40,791 bases of DNA from Candidatus Gastranaerophilales bacterium (GCA_900548405.1 UNSJ01000016.1:1-40791); one strand, 5' to 3'. Counted from the first letter of the stretch, positions 1 through 7,407 are shown. Made by a program: numbers and translations. The notes: generated from the letters alone by a model not told the origin.

Positions 1-10
1 CCTTATGTCA

Positions 11-33
11 AAAGCCCTATATTTAGGGGCTTT
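11..33. terminator. possible weak hairpin terminator at window edge
   Basis: AAAGCCC and GGGCTTT arms pair around a short AT loop. The T-run is weak on both strands, so this may be the end of a gene outside the window or chance pairing. Confidence 0.25.
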
Positions 34-64
34 GTCGCTTCTTAACAAAACTTTATAATAGGGG

Positions 65-93
65 TTGACAAAAGATTTATTATAGTTTATAGT
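65..93 (+). promoter_or_regulatory. sigma70-type promoter
   Basis: TTGACA at 65-70 is followed by 17 nt and TATAGT at 88-93. A second, weaker pair lies just upstream (TTGTCG at 32-37, TATAAT at 54-59). Both point to the small gene starting at 159, giving a leader of roughly 60 nt. Confidence 0.7.
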
Positions 94-158
94 AAAAGTG
101 TTAGATGAAGTGTTCAAAAAACACTTAATAAACAAAACCTCAAGAGAGGAGGAAGAAT

Positions 159-446
159 ATGATAACAATTAATCCGGTAAAATTTAATAATATAAAAACA
201 ATTTCCTTCGGAGAAGGTAATCTTAATAACATAACCCCGAACGTAGCAATTTTATCGCTACAAAACCCTAATGCGAAGATTAATTTCGAAAACGACCTTA
301 ATCGTACAAAAAGAGCAGATGCGGTTCAAAACCCTAATGTACTTTCAAGTACATTAAACAAACTTCGCAAGACTTATAATATACTATTTTCACCTGATTA
401 CGACAGAGCCAGCAAAAGCCCTAAACACATTTCATTCTTGGGTTAA
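159..446 (+). CDS. small hypothetical protein (95 aa)
   Basis: I do not recognise this protein. It has an excellent start: AGAGGAGGA ends about 6 nt before the ATG, and a near-consensus promoter lies at 65-93. It is rich in Asn, Lys and Phe, has no signal peptide or membrane segment, and carries two short FG-type motifs (ISFGEG near residue 15, HISFLG at the C-terminus). The repeated 'QNPN' string (near residues 35 and 57) suggests a small internal repeat. It stands alone: the next gene is 130 nt away behind a hairpin. Strong expression signals make a real protein likely; the function is unknown. Confidence 0.7.
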   Translation: MITINPVKFNNIKTISFGEGNLNNITPNVAILSLQNPNAKINFENDLNRTKRADAVQNPNVLSSTLNKLRKTYNILFSPDYDRASKSPKHISFLG

Positions 447-538
447 TGAGATGTGGCAGGGATCTGACGTAAATTTACCCCAAAACTTACTACATAGATT
501 ATAACCATGTTGCTAAGTATTTATTTTATAACTTGATT

Positions 539-570
539 TATCCTTTCTGTGTAAACTCACAGAAAGGATA
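539..570 (+). promoter_or_regulatory. perfect 13-bp hairpin covering the RBS of the rhodanese gene
   Basis: TATCCTTTCTGTG (539-551) and CACAGAAAGGATA (558-570) are exact reverse complements around a 6-nt loop. The 3' arm contains AAGGA (564-568), the only plausible Shine-Dalgarno sequence for the ATG at 579. No T-run follows, so it looks like a translational switch rather than a terminator. Confidence 0.65.
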
Positions 571-578
571 TCTTGTAT

Positions 579-971
579 ATGAATGAAAAAATTAAAGAAA
601 TACGATTTAACCCTGAAAAGGCTCAATGCTTTTTCTCTAAAAAACTGGCTTTTACATTAGGTCCTATTGAGCTTAAAAATCTTTTAGATGAAGGTAAAGT
701 AAAGCTTCTTGACGTAAGAAAAAAGGAGGATTACGACATTGCTCATATTCCGTCTGCTATTTCTATACCGAAAGATGAACTTGCAGACAATGTTGACAAG
801 CTTTCAAAAGAAGAAGTCACTGTTGTATATTCATATAATCAGCAGTGCCATTTGTCTGCTAAAGCTTGTTTGATACTTGCTGATTACGGCTATCCGACAA
901 TGCTCTTAGAGGGAGGGTTTAAAACCTGGACTGAAGACTTTAGATTTGCTGTATCAGGCAATGAAGAATAA
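579..971 (+). CDS. rhodanese-like domain protein
   Basis: A single rhodanese domain of 130 aa with the usual landmarks: LLDVR near residue 46, a DIAHIPSAISIP block (53-64), a strand ending VVYSY, and the LEGGFKTW segment near the C-terminus. The usual catalytic Cys after VVY is Ser here (S85). A Cys five residues on, in NQQCHLSAKA (C90), is the only candidate sulfur carrier in the loop. This variant loop is known in some rhodanese-like proteins, so activity is uncertain. I chose ATG 579 over the in-frame TTG at 573 because the SD (564-568) is 10 nt from the ATG but only 4 nt from the TTG. Cytoplasmic, monocistronic, and followed by a strong terminator. Confidence 0.85.
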   Translation: MNEKIKEIRFNPEKAQCFFSKKLAFTLGPIELKNLLDEGKVKLLDVRKKEDYDIAHIPSAISIPKDELADNVDKLSKEEVTVVYSYNQQCHLSAKACLILADYGYPTMLLEGGFKTWTEDFRFAVSGNEE

Positions 972-997
972 ATTTTCATTTTGGTTGTCATAGTTAT

Positions 998-1022
998 GAG
1001 GGCAGTGTGCCCTCTTTTTTTA
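998..1022 (+). terminator. rho-independent terminator of the rhodanese gene
   Basis: GAGGGCA (998-1004) pairs with TGCCCTC (1008-1014) around GTG, followed directly by a run of T. It overlaps the 3' end of the convergent gene at 1020. Confidence 0.9.
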
Positions 1023-1763
1023 TATATTTGCGCCGCCGTCATTTTTCATTTTATCTAAAACTTTCTTGCTGCCTTCTTTTTCTTTTGCGACTTTTAGAGC
1101 AAAATCTGTTGCTTCCTGATCTCTAGCAATGGCTTCTTTTAATCCTGTCATTTCGCTCAGTGTCAAATTTTCAAGTCCGCTGCCGTCAGAGTTGAGATAT
1201 ATTTTAAATATTTTTTGCGAAAAATAGTCAAATCCCGGCAGATTATTTCTCAGAGCATACCATTTGTAGAACTGGTGAACCATGTAGTATGGATCAACAA
1301 TGCCGTCACGCATTACAAACATTGGTTTTGTTCTGAATGAAAATCCGCTGTCTGTCATAACATTCAAATAAAAAGCTTCTAAGCCTTTAAGTTCAGTTAT
1401 TAACCCTTCTTCTTCTTTAATTAATGCAAGAATTTTGTCTGCATTGTCAAGTTTTATTACTTTTGTCCCTGCAGAAGAAATATATGCTAAAAGCTTTTCA
1501 GGCTCTGTGTTTGCATTGCTTACAATGTCAGCAACATTTTTTAAAACCATTTCTTTATTTTTTTCTGTTTCAGCGCTCAAAGTCATAGTTACGCCGGTTG
1601 AAAGAACTGTTTTTGAAGTAGAATTAGTACTGCTGGCTTTTAAATGTTTGTTAAGCTTTGCAGAAAGCGACTTTTCCTGTATTTGCAAAAAGAAATAAAT
1701 AATTTTTTGGAACATATTCATAGTAACAGTATATATTACTTGTGGTACAATAGTTTCATCCAT
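1020..1763 (-). CDS. hypothetical protein (up to 247 aa)
   Basis: I do not recognise this family. The protein is predicted soluble and helical, with an acidic middle (near residue 120, KEEEG) and an aromatic-rich block (PYYMVHQFYKWYALRNN) around residue 170. A Ser/Thr-rich stretch at about 43-60 looks like a linker. The start is uncertain: the ATG at 1763 has no Shine-Dalgarno sequence, nor does the in-frame ATG at 1721 (residue 15). However, TATACT lies exactly 6 nt before the ATG at 1721, so a leaderless start there is possible. It is divergent from adhE and its 3' end overlaps the rhodanese terminator. Confidence 0.7.
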   Translation of the reverse strand: MDETIVPQVIYTVTMNMFQKIIYFFLQIQEKSLSAKLNKHLKASSTNSTSKTVLSTGVTMTLSAETEKNKEMVLKNVADIVSNANTEPEKLLAYISSAGTKVIKLDNADKILALIKEEEGLITELKGLEAFYLNVMTDSGFSFRTKPMFVMRDGIVDPYYMVHQFYKWYALRNNLPGFDYFSQKIFKIYLNSDGSGLENLTLSEMTGLKEAIARDQEATDFALKVAKEKEGSKKVLDKMKNDGGANI

Positions 1764-1807
1764 ATAAATGAAATATTAAATTTGTATAAAGATTGTAAAA
1801 AATACAC

Positions 1808-1836
1808 TTGCTTTTATAATTACTTTATTCTATAAT
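1808..1836 (+). promoter_or_regulatory. adhE promoter
   Basis: TTGCTT (1808-1813), 17 nt, then a perfect TATAAT (1831-1836). The expected start point is near 1843, leaving a leader of about 68 nt before the adhE ATG. Confidence 0.75.
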
Positions 1837-1840
1837 GTAA

Positions 1841-1858
1841 TTGTGAAATAAATCACGA
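1841..1858 (+). promoter_or_regulatory. Rex-like operator at the adhE transcription start
   Basis: TTGTGA-N6-TCACGA matches the TTGTGA-N6-TCACAA Rex consensus at 11 of 12 arm positions. It overlaps the predicted start point just downstream of the -10 box, a repressor position. Rex, the NADH-sensing repressor, is known to control adhE in Firmicutes; its presence in this organism is inferred. A CRP-family site (TGTGA-N6-TCACA) would look almost the same. Confidence 0.6.
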
Positions 1859-1910
1859 ATAAAAACTTAAGTAAATAGTAACTTTTACTTTTAAAAAGGA
1901 GATATATTTT

Positions 1911-4583
1911 ATGACAACAAAAAACAAAAAGACTGTTGAACACCTTGAAAAGACTTTAACTAAGTCTTCTTTGGTAGACAGTGCTGAACAATTGGAATTG
2001 TTGATTGAAAGAGCTAAAAAAGCTCAAAAGATTTACTCAACATACACTCAAGAACAAGTTGATGCAATTTTTAAAGCAGCCGCTACTGCAGCTGACAAAG
2101 CACGTATTCCTCTTGCAAGATTGGCTCATGAAGAAACAGGTATGGGCGTTTTGGAAGATAAAATTATTAAAAACCACTTCGCATCAGAATACATTTATAA
2201 CAAACACAAAAATGCTAAAACTTGCGGAATCATTAAAGAAGACAAAGCTAACGGTATTAAAGTTGTTGCAGAACCTTTAGGTGTTATTGCAGGTATCGTT
2301 CCTACAACTAACCCTACATCAACTGCAATTTTCAAATCTTTAATTGCTTTGAAAACAAGAAACGCGATTATCTTCTCACCACACCCAAGAGCTACAAAAT
2401 CTACAATTGAAGCAGCTAGAATTGTGTTGGAAGCAGCTGTTAAAGCAGGCGCTCCTGAAGATATTATCGGTTGGATTGATATTCCATCAATTGACTTATC
2501 AAATCAATTAATGAAACACCGTGACATTGCTTGTATATTAGCAACAGGCGGTCCCGGAATGGTTACTGCGGCTTATTCATCAGGAAACCCTGCATTAGGT
2601 GTAGGTCCCGGTAACGCAGCTGCTGTTATTGACGAAACCGCTGATATTAAAATGGCTGTTTCTTCAATCCTTATGTCAAAAACATTCGATAACGGCATGA
2701 TTTGTGCTTCTGAACAATCAGTTGTTGTTGTTGATAAAGTTTATGAAGAAGTTAAAAAAGAATTCATATACAGAGGTGCTTATCTTCTTAACTCATCTGA
2801 AGAAAAGAAAATGATAGACCTTCCGTTTATTGACCCTAAACGTGGAACAGCTCACCCTGACATCGTTGGTCAAAGCGCATACAAAATTGCTAAATTATCA
2901 GGTTTTGATATTCCTGAAACATCAAAAATTCTGCTTGCTGAAAGACCATCTGTTGATTGGGAAGATCCGTTCTCAAGAGAAAAATTATCACCTATATTAA
3001 CTATGTACAAAGCTAAAGACTTTGAAGAAGCTGCTGAAATGACATACGAATTGGTATCAAAAGGCGGTGCAGGTCACACTGCAGACCTTTATACAGATAC
3101 TCGCAGCCAGGAAAGAGTAGACAGATTTGCTGAAAAAATGCCTGCTTGCCGTGTGTTAATCAACTCTCCATCTGCTCAAGGCGGTATCGGCGATTTATAC
3201 AACTTCAAACTTGAACCGTCACTTTCATTAGGTTGTGGTTCTTGGGGTAAAAACGCTGTATCAGGTAATATCGGTGTTGAAAATTTATTGAACTATAAAA
3301 CAGTTGCTGAAAGGAGAGAAAATATGCTTTGGTTCAAAGTTCCGCCAAAAGTTTACTTCAAAAGAGGCGCTGTTGATTTAGCACTCCGTGAACTTGAAGG
3401 TAAAAAACGTGCATTCATCGTTACAGACAGATTCTTATTCAACTCTGGTGCAGTTGACAGTATCGTTAACGTATTGGATGAAGTTGGTATCGATCACCAA
3501 ATCTTCTTTGATGTTAAGCCTGATCCGACATTATCAACTATTAACCAAGCTATGGAAATCATCAGACCTTATGAACCTGACGTAATCATTTCATTAGGCG
3601 GCGGTTCTCCTATGGATGCTGCAAAAATTATGTGGTTAATGTATGAACAACCTGATACAGTATTCGAAGATATCTCTATGAGATTTATGGATATCAGAAA
3701 AAGAATATGCCGTATCCCTGATTTAGGTAAGAAAGCTACAATGGTTGCTATTCCTACAACTTCAGGTACAGGTTCAGAAGTTACTCCGTTTGCTATCATC
3801 ACAGATGATGAAACTCACGTTAAATACGCTATCGCTGACTATGCTTTAACTCCAAATATGGCTATCATCGACCCTAACTTTGTAGACGGTATGCCTAAAG
3901 GCTTAACTGCTGCATCAGGTATTGACGCATTAGTTCACGCTGTTGAAGCTTACGTATCAGCATTAGCTACTAACTTCACAAATTCAAATGCTTTGGAAGC
4001 AACAAAACTTGTATTCAGATATTTGGAAAGATCATACAATGAAGGCGCTAATGATCCTATCGCAAGAGAAAAAATGCACTATGCTGCAACAATTGCAGGT
4101 ATGGCATTCGCTAACTCATTCTTGGGATTATGCCACTCAATGGCTCACAAATTAGGTGCTATGTTTAATGTACCTCACGGTGTTGCAAACGCATTGTTAA
4201 TCAGACAGGTAATCAAATACAACGCTGTTGATTGTCCTGCAAAACAATGTATCTTCCCTCAATACAAATTCCCTAACGCAAAAGCTAAATACGGTCAAAT
4301 TGCTGACGAACTTGGTTTAGGCGGTAAGAATGACGATGAAAAAGTTACATTGTTAATTGAAGCAATTGATAAATTGATGAAAGCAGTTAACTTACCAAAT
4401 TCTATTAAAGATTTCGGTGTATCTGAAACTGAATTCAATGCTAAGTTAGATGAAATGGTAGAATTGGCATTTGACGACCAATGTACAGGTGCAAACCCTG
4501 CATATCCGTTAATGGCTGATATGAAGAAAATCTACCAAGATGCTTATCAAGGTATTGTAAGAGATTACTATCCTGCTAAATAA
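1911..4583 (+). CDS. adhE: bifunctional acetaldehyde-CoA/alcohol dehydrogenase
   Basis: The full-length two-domain enzyme (890 aa, the family's usual size) reduces acetyl-CoA to acetaldehyde and then to ethanol, re-oxidising two NADH. The N-terminal aldehyde dehydrogenase domain (about 1-440) has the catalytic Cys in NGMICASEQ (C265). A linker (around ERRENMLWFKVPPKVYFKRG) leads to the C-terminal iron-dependent alcohol dehydrogenase, with SLGGGSPMDAAK for NAD binding, PTTSGTGSEVTPF, and the metal-binding histidines in GLCHSMAHKLGAMFNVPHG. AAGGAG sits 9 nt before the ATG. It is transcribed alone between its own promoter and a strong terminator. The gene is evidence of ethanol fermentation. The Rex-like site suggests induction when NADH is high. 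Confidence 0.97.
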   Translation: MTTKNKKTVEHLEKTLTKSSLVDSAEQLELLIERAKKAQKIYSTYTQEQVDAIFKAAATAADKARIPLARLAHEETGMGVLEDKIIKNHFASEYIYNKHKNAKTCGIIKEDKANGIKVVAEPLGVIAGIVPTTNPTSTAIFKSLIALKTRNAIIFSPHPRATKSTIEAARIVLEAAVKAGAPEDIIGWIDIPSIDLSNQLMKHRDIACILATGGPGMVTAAYSSGNPALGVGPGNAAAVIDETADIKMAVSSILMSKTFDNGMICASEQSVVVVDKVYEEVKKEFIYRGAYLLNSSEEKKMIDLPFIDPKRGTAHPDIVGQSAYKIAKLSGFDIPETSKILLAERPSVDWEDPFSREKLSPILTMYKAKDFEEAAEMTYELVSKGGAGHTADLYTDTRSQERVDRFAEKMPACRVLINSPSAQGGIGDLYNFKLEPSLSLGCGSWGKNAVSGNIGVENLLNYKTVAERRENMLWFKVPPKVYFKRGAVDLALRELEGKKRAFIVTDRFLFNSGAVDSIVNVLDEVGIDHQIFFDVKPDPTLSTINQAMEIIRPYEPDVIISLGGGSPMDAAKIMWLMYEQPDTVFEDISMRFMDIRKRICRIPDLGKKATMVAIPTTSGTGSEVTPFAIITDDETHVKYAIADYALTPNMAIIDPNFVDGMPKGLTAASGIDALVHAVEAYVSALATNFTNSNALEATKLVFRYLERSYNEGANDPIAREKMHYAATIAGMAFANSFLGLCHSMAHKLGAMFNVPHGVANALLIRQVIKYNAVDCPAKQCIFPQYKFPNAKAKYGQIADELGLGGKNDDEKVTLLIEAIDKLMKAVNLPNSIKDFGVSETEFNAKLDEMVELAFDDQCTGANPAYPLMADMKKIYQDAYQGIVRDYYPAK

Positions 4584-4601
4584 GCAGCAAATCAATATTA
4601 A

Positions 4602-4632
4602 AAGAACCGCTTTAAAGGGCGGTTCTTTTTTT
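4602..4632. terminator. bidirectional terminator between adhE and a prepilin gene
   Basis: AAGAACCGC (4602-4610) pairs with GCGGTTCTT (4619-4627). T-runs on the plus strand and matching As on the other side let it serve both convergent genes. Confidence 0.9.
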
Positions 4633-5335
4633 AGAATTTATACGGGTAATCATCAGGAATTTTCCAGCCCTCATATTGAATAAGTTTGCCGCAGTAATTG
4701 CTATATATTCCACCGCAAGCCATTGCGTTAGAAGTATTTAACAACCCTTCACGTGTACCGTCCCAACCGAATGCATATGGCTCAAAAGTTTCTTTAATAG
4801 CATATTTATTATTTTCAATACTTTGACCTTCACGTAAAACAGGGTTAAATCTGAAATAAAATGAATTAATTCCTTGTCGCGGATTGTTAATCGCTTTTTT
4901 GTTTATATAAAAATTAATATCATATAAAAAATTATCAATTTTCAAGATACTTCCGTCGTTAAGAAATATATAAAAACCTGTATTATCATCTTTTTTGGTT
5001 ATACTTGTAATTTGAAGATATTTACCGATATATTCATTAAACCGTTCTAAAGCTTCATCTGTTGTACACTTAATATTATTGCTATTTCCGCAATCTATAT
5101 CCCAGCCTGTAACATCCCCATGTTCTACGGTTGAAGTCCTCACGGCTTGATTAAAGACAGAGTAAATTTTTTCAAGCTTTGTTACTACTTCATGTTTTCT
5201 ATGAGCTGCAATCAAAGACGGCATAGTCATTGCAGCAACAACACCGATAATGCCGAGAGTAATCAAGACTTCAGCCAATGTAAACGCCGGTGAAGCCTCT
5301 TTGCAATGAGAATAATTAGTAAAATCGTTTTTCAT
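4631..5335 (-). CDS. type IV pilin-like protein (class III signal peptide), no homopolymer tract
   Basis: The N-terminus carries a 17-residue leader ending SPA, then FTLAEVLITLGIIGVVAAM, the conserved hydrophobic helix of type IV prepilins and pseudopilins. The Glu at position 5 of the mature protein is present; the residue before the cleavage site is Ala instead of the usual Gly. The body (234 aa in all) ends with a WDGTREGL segment, paired cysteines and KLIQYEGWKIPDDYP. That C-terminal block is closely matched by the neighbouring prepilin at 5808-6589, so the two are recent duplicates. The start is secure: AAGGAG precedes the ATG by a normal distance. The promoter lies in the divergent region shared with the XRE regulator. 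Likely role: pilus or pseudopilus subunit, exported and processed by a PilD-type peptidase. Confidence 0.88.
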   Translation of the reverse strand: MKNDFTNYSHCKEASPAFTLAEVLITLGIIGVVAAMTMPSLIAAHRKHEVVTKLEKIYSVFNQAVRTSTVEHGDVTGWDIDCGNSNNIKCTTDEALERFNEYIGKYLQITSITKKDDNTGFYIFLNDGSILKIDNFLYDINFYINKKAINNPRQGINSFYFRFNPVLREGQSIENNKYAIKETFEPYAFGWDGTREGLLNTSNAMACGGIYSNYCGKLIQYEGWKIPDDYPYKF

Positions 5336-5375
5336 ATAATTCTCCTTTTAGTAAAAAGACTGCTAATTTTTTAGC

Positions 5376-5400
5376 TAATTATCACATAAATTGATAATTA
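5376..5400. promoter_or_regulatory. perfect operator-like palindrome in the prepilin/XRE divergent region
   Basis: TAATTATCA (5376-5384) and TGATAATTA (5392-5400) are exact inverted repeats with a 7-nt spacer. A second, shorter copy with the same spacer length follows (TATCA 5401-5405, TGATG 5413-5417), its centre 21 bp (two helical turns) away. Another TATCA half-site lies at 5431-5435. Likely operator of the adjacent HTH regulator. Confidence 0.6.
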
Positions 5401-5406
5401 TATCAA
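5378..5406 (-). promoter_or_regulatory. promoter of the 4631-5335 prepilin gene
   Basis: Read on the minus strand: TTGATA (5401-5406), 17 nt, then GATAAT (5378-5383) preceded by TGT, an extended -10. The palindrome at 5376-5400 covers the -10 box and the whole spacer, so a bound repressor would block RNA polymerase. Confidence 0.5.
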
Positions 5407-5492
5407 ATATACTGATGATTTTAATAAAATTATCAGTTATTTAGTATTTTTTGATGGTTGATAAAAATATAAAATTATATTTAAGGAGCTAT

Positions 5493-5804
5493 ATGAATAC
5501 AAAAGAATTACTAGGGCTAAAAATCAAAGAGATAAGAAAGCAGAGAAAACTGACTCAGGAAAAACTTTCTGAGCTTGTTGGTGTTGATAACGGTTATATC
5601 AGTAAACTTGAAATAGGGCAAAATTTCCCAACGATTGGAACGCTGGAAAAAATTGCCAATGTTTTGGAAGTTGAGCTTGCTGTATTATTCCAATTTACAG
5701 ATGCAAAAGATATTGACTTTAAATCTGAAATTATCAGGATTTATGATAGTTTAAACAAAGATAAGCAGCTTACATTGTATAAAGTTGCAAAATCTCTTGA
5801 ATAA
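5493..5804 (+). CDS. XRE-family helix-turn-helix regulator
   Basis: A 103-aa protein with a classic Cro/CI-type HTH in the N-terminal two thirds: LGLKIKEIRKQRKLTQEKLS, then the recognition region VDNGYISKLEIGQNFPTIGT and IANVLEVELAVLF. The C-terminal helices (about 65-103) may dimerise. I set the start at ATG 5493, not at the in-frame TTG 5451, because AAGGAG (5483-5488) is perfectly spaced for 5493. It is divergent from one prepilin gene (4631-5335) and its stop lies 3 nt from the convergent end of the related prepilin (5808-6589). This placement and the palindromes at 5376-5417 suggest it controls pilin expression and itself. No phage genes are nearby. Confidence 0.9.
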   Translation: MNTKELLGLKIKEIRKQRKLTQEKLSELVGVDNGYISKLEIGQNFPTIGTLEKIANVLEVELAVLFQFTDAKDIDFKSEIIRIYDSLNKDKQLTLYKVAKSLE

Positions 5805-5807
5805 TAT

Positions 5808-6589
5808 CTAAAACTTAATCGGATAATCTTTCGGAATTTGCCAGCCTTCATATTGAATTAATTTTGTACATAATGTTCTTTTGGAATTTTCTGCAGTACT
5901 GCAGGCATATTGATTTGATGTCGTTGTTAATCCTTCTCTTGTTCCATCCCACGAATAAGTATAAGGTTCAAATGTTGATTTAACTGTATATTTATTTTTA
6001 TCTGCAACCTGACCCTGAAGAAGAACAGGACTAAACCTAAAGATGAAATAATTTTTGCCCGTTATAGGATTCTTCATAGCTTTTTCATTTGTATAATATG
6101 CGATATCGTAAATGTATCTTGGCATATTAATAATGCTGCCATCACTAAAATATATAAGAATTCCTGTTGAAGTGTCATTAGTTACAATTTTTGTAATATT
6201 CAAGTATTTACCTAAATAATTTTTAAACCAGTCTTTTACTTCTTCAGTAGAGCATGTTGGAGAACTGCTTATGCCGCAATCCATATACCAATGTTCAACA
6301 GCTCCGTTTTCAACTTCTGACATTTTAATAGCTTGATTCATTACAGTATAAACTTTTTCAAGCTTAGTAACAACTTCTTGTTTTTTGTGATTAGCAATTA
6401 AGACAGGAATAGTCATTGCTGCAACCACACCAATAATTCCGAGAGTAATTAATATCTCTGCCAATGTAAATCCTTGAAACAATCTCTTAAAATCATTAAA
6501 AGCCCCAATTTGGCGGGTCAAGCTATAGTGACTACGTGCGTAGCACCGCTTGTCGGGGGGGGGGCAACACTTAATGCTTCATGATTCAT
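5808..6589 (-). CDS. type IV pilin-like protein, frame broken at a C10 tract (phase-variable candidate)
   Basis: The natural start is the ATG at 6589, with AGGAGG about 9 nt upstream and a promoter at 6612-6640. The frame opens MNHEALSVAPP, runs into ten C (6555-6564 on the plus strand as G) and, as given, stops after 23 codons. One extra base (or two fewer) joins it exactly to the downstream frame. That frame continues through a long leader (DKRCYARSHYSLTRQIGAF...) to GFTLAEILITLGIIGVVAAM, with a canonical Gly before the cleavage site and the position-5 Glu. The in-frame total would be 260 aa. The body is a near twin of the 4631-5335 prepilin, sharing WDGTREGL, paired Cys and KLIQYEGWQIPKDYP. 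The TTG at 6521 in the pilin frame has no SD and is an unlikely start. Confidence 0.8.
6555..6564. repeat. homopolymer G10 (C10 in the mRNA) inside prepilin leader
   Basis: Ten consecutive G on the plus strand, in codons 9-12 of the minus-strand prepilin gene. The pilin frame is restored at 11 (or 8) and lost at 10. Such long G/C runs are very unusual in a low-GC genome. Confidence 0.85.
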
Positions 6590-6611
6590 AATTTCAGCCT
6601 CCTTTTACATT

Positions 6612-6640
6612 ATTATTTACTTTTTTATTATGTTTGTCAA
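6612..6640 (-). promoter_or_regulatory. promoter of the 5808-6589 prepilin gene
   Basis: On the minus strand: TTGACA (6635-6640), 17 nt, AATAAT (6612-6617), followed by AAAGGAGG and the ATG. The same layout and much of the sequence recur at 34976-35004 before another prepilin gene. Confidence 0.65.
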
Positions 6641-6696
6641 GGTGCAAAAAAAATTATGTGTGCGTTTTAGAATAAATATGTTAAGCCGGAGGGAAA

Positions 6697-7245
6697 ATGA
6701 CAACAAGAGTAAATACTATTACAAAATTCATGAATTATTTTACTTCAAGCGGGAGAAGTGCTAATGAGTTATATAAAAATATAAGCTTGAAAAACGGAGA
6801 AAAACTTTATCAAAGGCATTTTGCTAACGGCTCAGTAGGAGTTTTAAAAACTTCTATAAAAGACGGATTAAAAGAAGACAGATTTTACATGCTTAATCCT
6901 GACGGTTCTCATTCAGAAAAGCACAGTATGGTTTTGAGGACATTAAAGCCTCATTTGTTAAAGCGATTTATAGTAAACAGAACAGATTATGGAAAGTTTG
7001 GTGAATTTATAGCATCCAGACGTTTGCAAAAGGCATTCAATACGTTCAGCGGAAAATTGGAGGAAAAAGCGGAAAGAATTCAAAACTGGAAAGACGGTAT
7101 TATAATTAAAGTCTTATCTAAGAAGAATAGAGAAACAACGTTTCCTTCAACTAAAATTGGCGGGAAGTTACATCCTGCAATATATACTAAAAAAGTTTTG
7201 CAAAATGGCGATATTGAATATACAGAAAAATATTTATATCCATAA
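6697..7245 (+). CDS. hypothetical basic protein (182 aa)
   Basis: I do not recognise this protein. It is Lys/Arg-rich and soluble, with no signal peptide. It has a NGEKLYQRHFANGSVGVLKT segment (near 33-52) and a similar-looking C-terminal stretch (NGDIEYTEKYLYP), which could be beta-hairpin repeats. GGAGGG lies close to the ATG (about 3-4 nt from the core), a short but usable spacing. It is divergent from the phase-variable prepilin and ends before a tRNA-Cys promoter. No neighbour suggests a function. Confidence 0.7.
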   Translation: MTTRVNTITKFMNYFTSSGRSANELYKNISLKNGEKLYQRHFANGSVGVLKTSIKDGLKEDRFYMLNPDGSHSEKHSMVLRTLKPHLLKRFIVNRTDYGKFGEFIASRRLQKAFNTFSGKLEEKAERIQNWKDGIIIKVLSKKNRETTFPSTKIGGKLHPAIYTKKVLQNGDIEYTEKYLYP

Positions 7246-7285
7246 TTAAATTTAAAATTTTTTATAAATTAAGAGCCCGGTCATC

Positions 7286-7314
7286 TTGACAACGGGTTAT
7301 GTGTAACGTATTAT
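7286..7314 (+). promoter_or_regulatory. tRNA-Cys promoter
   Basis: TTGACA (7286-7291), 17 nt, TATTAT (7309-7314). The expected start lies about 8 nt before the mature tRNA. Confidence 0.8.
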
Positions 7315-7328
7315 AAAGAAACGGAAAC

Positions 7329-7400
7329 GGCGACATGGCCAAGTGGTAAGGCAGGAGCCTGCAAAGCTCTTATCCCCCAGTTCGAATCTGGGTGTCGCCT
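7329..7400 (+). tRNA. tRNA-Cys (GCA)
   Basis: Acceptor GGCGACA pairs with TGTCGCC, discriminator T at 7400, as in other tRNA-Cys. The anticodon loop CTGCAAA gives anticodon GCA at 7361-7363. The T-arm carries TTCGAAT. CCA is not encoded, and a run of T follows immediately, probably acting as terminator. Confidence 0.95.
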
Positions 7401-7407
7401 TTTTTTA

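Noticed and set aside
5493..5804. XRE protein as a phage repressor or antitoxin
   Set aside because: No phage genes and no toxin-sized partner adjoin it; its neighbours are two prepilin genes.
6521..6535. TTG at 6521 as the true start of the 5808-6589 prepilin
   Set aside because: No Shine-Dalgarno precedes it, while ATG 6589 has a promoter, AGGAGG and a leader shared with another prepilin locus.
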